A stretch of DNA of 27,874 nucleotides from CBFCZU01 sp965602635 (GTDB taxonomy: Bacteria > Planctomycetota > Phycisphaerae > SM23-33): NCBI GenBank assembly GCA_965602635.1, contig CBFCZU010000021.1, positions 1 to 27,874 on the forward strand. Reading direction: 5' to 3'. How positions within the stretch are numbered: the first letter of the stretch is position 1; every line of letters begins with the position of its first letter. This document shows, piece after piece, positions 23,664 through 27,874 of the stretch. The position numbers were made by a program, and so were the translations under genes. The notes under the pieces were generated by a model. That model had not been told where the DNA came from. It saw nothing but the letters and a program-made list of their open reading frames with translations, and made no database searches.

Positions 23664-24812
23664 TCAATCCTTTGCGCCGGAGGTGTGCAGCCGCGGACGC
23701 GGAGGCTGCTTCTTCTTCTCGGGGGCCTTGGGCGCGACCTTGGGCTTCGGCTTCGCGCCGGCCTGTTCCTTCGGGCGATACGACCGAAGGAGCCGAAGAA
23801 TCGTCTGTGCCGACACCGCCCGGATGGCCGGGTCGCTCGAATGCAGCAGCGGATGAAGGTGATCCACCGCCGCCAGGTCGCCCATGTGCGCCAGCGCCAT
23901 CACCGCCCGGGTTTGCAGGATGGCGACCTCGTCGGGCTGGATCGGCGCGGTCCTGCCCCGAGCCCTTTTCAACTCGGCCTCGGGGTCCACGGCCGCTCGG
24001 AGCGTCATCGCGTATCCCCGCACGTCGCCCAACTGGGCCAGGCTCCCGGCCGCGGCCACTCGCACGATCACGTCCTGGCCGCGATCGTCAACCAGCCTCC
24101 GGAGCACCATTATCGCCCGCCTGTGGCGCAGCTTGCCCAGCGCCTCGATGGCGATGATCTTGTCCTCCATGAACTGGCTCTTGCTGTAGGCCTCCAGCAT
24201 GCCGAGTGACCGCTCGTCGTCGCCGTCCAGCAGGGCCAGGGCCTCGAAGACCTGAAGCCGGACCACGACCTCGTGCTCGTCGTCCTGGAGCGACTTGAGC
24301 GGGCCGATGGCGCTGGGCTCGCTCATCAGCCCCATTATTTTTACGGCCTCGGCGCGGACCCACTTGTCCTCGGGGTCGCGCAGCAGGGACGCCAGCTCGC
24401 TGGTGTGGCGGTCGTCGCCCAGGCGGTGGAGGGCGTAGATCAGGGCGCACTTGAGCTTGGCGGGCACGTCGGGCCGCTCGGCAAGCTCCAGGAGCCTCTC
24501 CTTTGCCGGGACGTAGCGGGTCTTTCCCACGGCCATCGCCGCGGCGGAGAGAACCGGCAGCCGGTCGTCCTTCAGCGCCTCTTTGAACGCCGCCCCGACC
24601 GAGGCCCCTTCCGTCGCCGCCAGCGCCTCAAGGGCGTGCGTGCGCGCACGCGCGTCGCGGTCGTCCACCATCTGAAGCAGGGTGGAGCGGGCGTCCACGT
24701 ATGCCTGGGCGGGGTCGATCTGCATGGCCGTGTGCCCGCGGCGGCAGCCGCCAACAAAGGCCGCAAACGCCGCCAGCACACACGCGCCGCAAGTCAGGTT
24801 GCTTCTCATCAT
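23664..24812 (-). CDS. HEAT-repeat lipoprotein
   Basis: A 382-residue protein with a lipoprotein signal whose lipobox ends at C23 (FVGGC). The mature part (about 35-345) is built of HEAT/PBS-like helical repeats (for example KWVRAEAVKIMGLMSE, IIAIEALGKLRHRRA, ILQTRAVMALAHMGD), followed by a lysine/proline-rich tail (about 350-382). Such repeats are protein-binding scaffolds; no enzymatic motif is seen. The start overlaps the stop of lnt as ATGA, so the two are translationally coupled. A second ATG follows immediately (24809). As a predicted lipoprotein it would itself be a substrate of the upstream Lnt. Partner unknown. Confidence 0.87.
   Translation of the reverse strand: MMRSNLTCGACVLAAFAAFVGGCRRGHTAMQIDPAQAYVDARSTLLQMVDDRDARARTHALEALAATEGASVGAAFKEALKDDRLPVLSAAAMAVGKTRYVPAKERLLELAERPDVPAKLKCALIYALHRLGDDRHTSELASLLRDPEDKWVRAEAVKIMGLMSEPSAIGPLKSLQDDEHEVVVRLQVFEALALLDGDDERSLGMLEAYSKSQFMEDKIIAIEALGKLRHRRAIMVLRRLVDDRGQDVIVRVAAAGSLAQLGDVRGYAMTLRAAVDPEAELKRARGRTAPIQPDEVAILQTRAVMALAHMGDLAAVDHLHPLLHSSDPAIRAVSAQTILRLLRSYRPKEQAGAKPKPKVAPKAPEKKKQPPRPRLHTSGAKD
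24634..24655. other. 22-bp alternating purine-pyrimidine tract with a 14-bp palindrome
   Basis: Inside the HEAT-repeat gene the bases 24634-24655 alternate strictly purine-pyrimidine and are almost all G and C; 24638-24651 is a perfect palindrome. Such tracts can adopt Z-DNA under supercoiling. It encodes an Arg-Ala rich helix, so codon choice alone may explain it. Confidence 0.5.
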
Positions 24813-26683
24813 GCCTTTTTCCCCGCAGCCTTTCCGCGCGGCCGCGCCCGCAAGGCCAGTATCGCCAGCAGGACCGCACCCGCGCCGACGACGACACTCA
24901 CCACCACGGCGAACAGGTTACCCACGCGACTATATGGCGAAACCCGGTCGTCCACAAGGGTCTGTGCGACTAAGTTGCCGGCCACCATCTTCCGCCGACC
25001 GCCGCGGCTGACGCTCTGGACGATCCGCCCGTTCGAGTCAACGTGGGCGCTTATGCCGGTATTCACCGCCCGCACCACCGGCACGCGGTTCTCGATCGCC
25101 CGGAAGACGTACTGGGTCAGGTGCTGCTCCAGCTCGGTGCCGGCGTGAGTTATCTGGCCGCCGGCGAACACGTACCGCCTGCCCTTATAGATGAACCACC
25201 CGTCGTTGGAAAGGTTCACCAGCAGGTCCGCCGGCTCGCGCCCGGCGCGGTCGGCAAGGGCACGGCAGACGCGGGCGAAGACGCCCTCGTAGCAGATGGG
25301 CACGGCCAGGCGGAACTTCCCGCCCGGACCGTCGATCTCGAAGCGGACCTTCCGCCGACCCGGCTCCAGTTGCGGCATCTGCTCGGGAACGAAGCGCCGA
25401 AGCAGCCGGTGCAGCCCCGGCCAGCCGTCGCGGAACGGGACGCACTCGCTGAACGGAACCAGGTGCATCTTGTCGTACCGCTCCAGCATCCGCAGCCGCC
25501 CCTTCTCGTCGCGCTTGATGAGCACGGCCGAGTTGCACGAGAGCCTCTCCTCGGGCGCCGCCCGAAGCGCACGCATCCCGCCCCCGGCCAGCAGCGGGCA
25601 GCGAAGCTTGCCCAGAAGCTCGCTCAGCTTCCGCAGCTTGTCCTGGTACGTTGCTATGACATCCAGCGGATACGCGCGATGGAGGGGATGATTCGGATCA
25701 GCTACCTCCCGCCAGTACTGTGGGTTCATGTTCCACATCCCCAGCATGCTCTCCGGCCAGACGACCAGGTCGCAGCCGGCGCCCAGCAACGACGGGTCGC
25801 CGCCCTGGGTATTGAGCAGGTGGGCGTCGAAGATATCCGGCCCGCTGCTGCCCTCGTGGACGAGCGAGATGGGAAAGGCCATCTGCACGACGCCGACCAC
25901 CGGCCCGGGGCGAACCGTCGCCTGCCTCAGCCGCCAGGCGCCGTAGCCCATCATTCCCGCCGCCGTCACCAGGCACGCGGCCGCGGCCGTGCTTATCAGC
26001 TTCGTCAGACGCGTACCGCAACGCAGACGCACGAACAGCGGCTGGGCAAGGGCGTCGATGATCGCCCCGTTAACCATGGCCACGAAGAACGAGACCCCGT
26101 ATGGCCCGGTGATGTCAACCACCTGGATCAGTTGCGTGCGGCGGTACTGGCTGTGGGCCAGGTAGTACCACGGAAAGCCGCTCATGTCGGCCGAAAGCAT
26201 CGGCCAGAGGGCGTAGGCCAGGGCGTACTCCATCGTCACCCACACCGCCGGCAGGACCAGCCACATCGGCCAGCGGCGGTTGAACGCCGCCCGCACCACG
26301 GCCGCCGCCGCCAGCCAGTACGCCCCCAGGTAGAAGATCAGCACCACGTAGCCCAGCAGCGTTATCCACGTCAGCCAGTAGATCCCCACCGCCCAGAAGA
26401 GCACCCCGCCCAGGTAGGCGCACAGCAGCGTCCAGCGGCGGCTCCGCCCCCCCGCCACCGCCAGGCCCCACGGCACCAGCGCCACGTAGGCAAGGTACCA
26501 CCGGTCGAACGGGGCGAAGCTGATCACCAGCAGCAGGCTGCTCAGCAGGCACAGCAGCAGCAGGCTCAGGCCGCGACGGATGTCCAGACGCGGGGCAAGG
26601 GCCTCAGGCGGCGGGTGCTCCTCCAGGGCCGCTATGTCGGCCTTGAGCTTCGCCGGATTGAGCGCGTGGCGGCGCTTGCTCAA
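24809..26683 (-). CDS. lnt: Apolipoprotein N-acyltransferase
   Basis: A 624-residue inner-membrane enzyme that adds the third acyl chain to the N-terminal cysteine of lipoproteins. About six N-terminal membrane helices (38-250) are followed by a periplasmic nitrilase-type domain with the full catalytic triad: E311 (VVWPESM), K405 (RYDKMHLVPF) and C464 (PICYEGVF). A last membrane helix lies at about 588-610. It is longer than the E. coli enzyme (512 residues), mostly through a 35-residue cytoplasmic N-terminal extension and inserts near 280-345. The start is TTG at 26683, with GGAGG 7 nt upstream; no ATG would include the first helix with a better site. It probably forms one unit with the HEAT lipoprotein. 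Confidence 0.95.
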   Translation of the reverse strand: MSKRRHALNPAKLKADIAALEEHPPPEALAPRLDIRRGLSLLLLCLLSSLLLVISFAPFDRWYLAYVALVPWGLAVAGGRSRRWTLLCAYLGGVLFWAVGIYWLTWITLLGYVVLIFYLGAYWLAAAAVVRAAFNRRWPMWLVLPAVWVTMEYALAYALWPMLSADMSGFPWYYLAHSQYRRTQLIQVVDITGPYGVSFFVAMVNGAIIDALAQPLFVRLRCGTRLTKLISTAAAACLVTAAGMMGYGAWRLRQATVRPGPVVGVVQMAFPISLVHEGSSGPDIFDAHLLNTQGGDPSLLGAGCDLVVWPESMLGMWNMNPQYWREVADPNHPLHRAYPLDVIATYQDKLRKLSELLGKLRCPLLAGGGMRALRAAPEERLSCNSAVLIKRDEKGRLRMLERYDKMHLVPFSECVPFRDGWPGLHRLLRRFVPEQMPQLEPGRRKVRFEIDGPGGKFRLAVPICYEGVFARVCRALADRAGREPADLLVNLSNDGWFIYKGRRYVFAGGQITHAGTELEQHLTQYVFRAIENRVPVVRAVNTGISAHVDSNGRIVQSVSRGGRRKMVAGNLVAQTLVDDRVSPYSRVGNLFAVVVSVVVGAGAVLLAILALRARPRGKAAGKKA

Positions 26684-26742
26684 CGGCCCACCTCCCCCCC
26701 GCCGGCCAAGTCGGAAATGCGAGCGGTCGTCATTGCGGCGTC

Positions 26743-26771
26743 ATTCTTACGGACCGACCCGCGCCGGTCAA
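26743..26771 (-). promoter_or_regulatory. Candidate promoter of lnt
   Basis: On the minus strand TTGACC (26766-26771, five of six) and AAGAAT (26743-26748, four of six) lie 17 bp apart. The predicted leader before the TTG at 26683 is about 55 nt. It lies in the 130-bp gap after the exported coiled-coil gene, which suggests lnt has its own promoter. Confidence 0.4.
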
Positions 26772-26813
26772 GCACGAGACCGACACTACTCGACAAGCGA
26801 CGCCTCCTTGCTG

Positions 26814-27590
26814 TCACTCGCGCCGGATCCGCTCGGCCGGGATCCGCAGCTCGACCTTTCCCCCGCCGCCCACATTCTTCAGAGGCAGGGACAGGATCAG
26901 TGTCTTGGCCTTGGCAATCGGCACGTCAAAGATCAGTATGTCGGTGATCGCTTTGCCGGGGCGGATGGATTCATTGTCCGTCCGTCCGACGATCACCTCG
27001 GTCCTCGCAAAGTGAATCGGCTTGTACTTGTTGCCGAGATTGTCCGTCAGGCTCGCCGAACTGCCTAAGAACTTCCTGGCATCGGCCCCCCAAGTGCGAT
27101 AGCGGACCCCCTGGCTCTCGCTCAGGTTCTGGAGTCCAACCACGATGCCAAGCAGCTTGTCCTTCGACCTGGTGTTCTTCTCATTGAACTTATCCCAGAC
27201 CAGGACGTGGTGGATCGTAGCCGAGATCGCGGTGATGCGGACCGGGCCCCTCGTAACCGGCGGCGCGAGCGACTTGGTTGGCGGCGTAACTGGTTGCACG
27301 ACCGGTTTCGTCGTGGTCTTGGGCTTCGCCGGCCGAGTGGCGGGACTCCTAGCTGGGACAACGGCGGTCGGAAACTTCTTCTTCAGTTCGGCCTTCAGTT
27401 TGGCGTTCTCATCGGTCAGCGCCTCAACGCGCTCCCTCAGAGTCTTCACCTGGAGCCGCAGCAGCTTGTTCTCGGCCCGGAGTGTCCTCAGTGCCTCCGA
27501 CGGGTCGGATGGTGTCTGCCCAAGGCACACGACCATGCTGTAACCCAACACGCCTACTACCAGCATCATTATTTGCGTTCGCTGTTTCAC
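26814..27590 (-). CDS. Exported protein with coiled coil, Pro/Thr linker and DUF4352-like beta domain, unknown function
   Basis: A 258-residue protein with a signal peptide (residues 1-24, MMLVVGVLGYSMVVCLG; no proper lipobox at the cysteine), a coiled coil (about 30-72, LRTLRAENKLLRLQVKTLRE and onward), a basic Pro/Thr-rich linker (75-118) and a beta-rich domain (119-258). The domain has the pattern of immunoglobulin-like DUF4352: VGLQNLSES, LTDNLGNKYKPIHF, IRPGKAITDILIFDVP. Assignment to that family is from memory of the pattern and is tentative. The start is GTG at 27590 with GAGAGG 6 nt upstream; an ATG seven codons in has no ribosome site. Probably periplasmic; no clue to a partner except co-orientation with lnt. 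Confidence 0.8.
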   Translation of the reverse strand: MKQRTQIMMLVVGVLGYSMVVCLGQTPSDPSEALRTLRAENKLLRLQVKTLRERVEALTDENAKLKAELKKKFPTAVVPARSPATRPAKPKTTTKPVVQPVTPPTKSLAPPVTRGPVRITAISATIHHVLVWDKFNEKNTRSKDKLLGIVVGLQNLSESQGVRYRTWGADARKFLGSSASLTDNLGNKYKPIHFARTEVIVGRTDNESIRPGKAITDILIFDVPIAKAKTLILSLPLKNVGGGGKVELRIPAERIRRE

Positions 27591-27729
27591 CGTCAGCCTC
27601 TCTTTCGCCGTTCGTTGTGCCTAATCGCGACAGGTATCCTTACTCTCCCTTTCCTTGGGCGTGGCGGGTATGGCGACTCCCGCCGGGGACGGGAAATGAA
27701 GCCCCCCGCCCCGTCCCATCGTGGATGCG

Positions 27730-27759
27730 ATTCTAGCCTCCCCCGGGGGTGGGCGGCAA
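27730..27759 (-). promoter_or_regulatory. Possible promoter of the exported coiled-coil gene
   Basis: On the minus strand TTGCCG (27754-27759, four of six) and TAGAAT (27730-27735, five of six) lie 18 bp apart, with a CCCCCGGGGG palindrome (27740-27749) in the spacer. The leader to the GTG at 27590 would be about 135 nt. The -10 box is the same hexamer as in the promoter of the mreB unit. Confidence 0.28.
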
Positions 27760-27811
27760 GGGCGGAGCAGTCTCCGACGCCCCGCCGGGGCTCAGCAGGA
27801 GGGGCGCTACA

Positions 27812-27849
27812 GGCCAAGCCCCACCGATAGCTATCGGTGGGCTTTGGCC
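27812..27849. repeat. 38-bp near-perfect palindrome (two 19-nt arms, no loop)
   Basis: The arms 27812-27830 and 27831-27849 are complementary at 17 of 19 positions; the inner 11 bp on each side (CCCACCGATAG / CTATCGGTGGG) are perfect. The outer part ends in GGCC on both sides. It lies in the gene-poor right end of the window, about 220 bp upstream of the nearest start. It could be a bidirectional terminator hairpin, a REP-type repeat or the end of a small non-autonomous element. No T-run follows on either strand. Confidence 0.75.
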
Positions 27850-27874
27850 AGGAGTCGCACGCGAAGCAGGGGGG

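Noticed and set aside
23600..23670. Terminator after the HEAT-repeat gene
   Set aside because: GC-rich repeats of GGCCGCCCG are direct rather than inverted. A small CGCCC-ACGC-GGGCG hairpin exists, but no T-run follows; too weak to list.

Overview
The window is GC-rich and densely coded. It carries Gram-negative envelope genes: the rod-shape set mreB, mreC, mreD, mrdA (PBP2) and rodA, apolipoprotein N-acyltransferase, and two lipoprotein-type signals. It also has a gene set often seen in Planctomycetota: a zinc-ribbon MoxR ATPase, a secreted squalene-cyclase-type repeat protein, and a giant TPR/PQQ-propeller protein. I infer a planctomycete of a lineage that keeps a rod-type peptidoglycan elongation machine, Phycisphaerae-like rather than a classical budding planctomycete. 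This assignment rests on gene content only.

Layout. 1-6396 (minus strand) is one tight transcription unit: giant propeller protein, then toroid-repeat protein, then MoxR ATPase, which runs off the window. 6397-6593 is a divergent promoter region. 6594-7520 (+) is a DPM1-like glycosyltransferase, convergent with a tiny stand-alone CBM48 protein (minus). 8065-10713 (minus) is an unusual fusion of an Old Yellow Enzyme barrel with a GltD-like Fe-S/FAD/NAD(P) module. 10940-13340 (+) holds larC and an HpnB/CrtQ-like glycosyltransferase.

13333-20253 (minus) is the elongasome operon mreC-mreD-mrdA-rodA followed by two alpha/beta hydrolases. Most junctions overlap by 4 nt or are only a few nt apart. 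A LysE-like exporter on the plus strand (20427-21092) separates this operon from mreB. mreB (21154-22212) is the last gene of its own unit, behind a coiled-coil membrane protein and a 61-residue one-helix membrane protein. A strong sigma70-like promoter at 23563-23590 sits ahead of that unit. 23664-26683 (minus) holds lnt and a HEAT-repeat lipoprotein. 26814-27590 (minus) is an exported coiled-coil protein of unknown function.

No tRNA, rRNA, CRISPR array, transposase or prophage gene was seen. No gene-free stretch exceeds 300 bases. The longest are 27591-27874 (a large palindrome, a possible promoter), 23393-23663 (the promoter of the mreB unit), 10714-10939 (divergent, larC promoter), 6397-6593 (divergent promoters) and 7874-8064 (a hairpin). 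Three genes use TTG starts and two use GTG, each supported by a well placed Shine-Dalgarno sequence.

The most unusual points are the two uncharacterised genes ahead of mreB, the exporter that splits the mre locus, the hydrolases coupled to rodA, and the OYE-GltD fusion.
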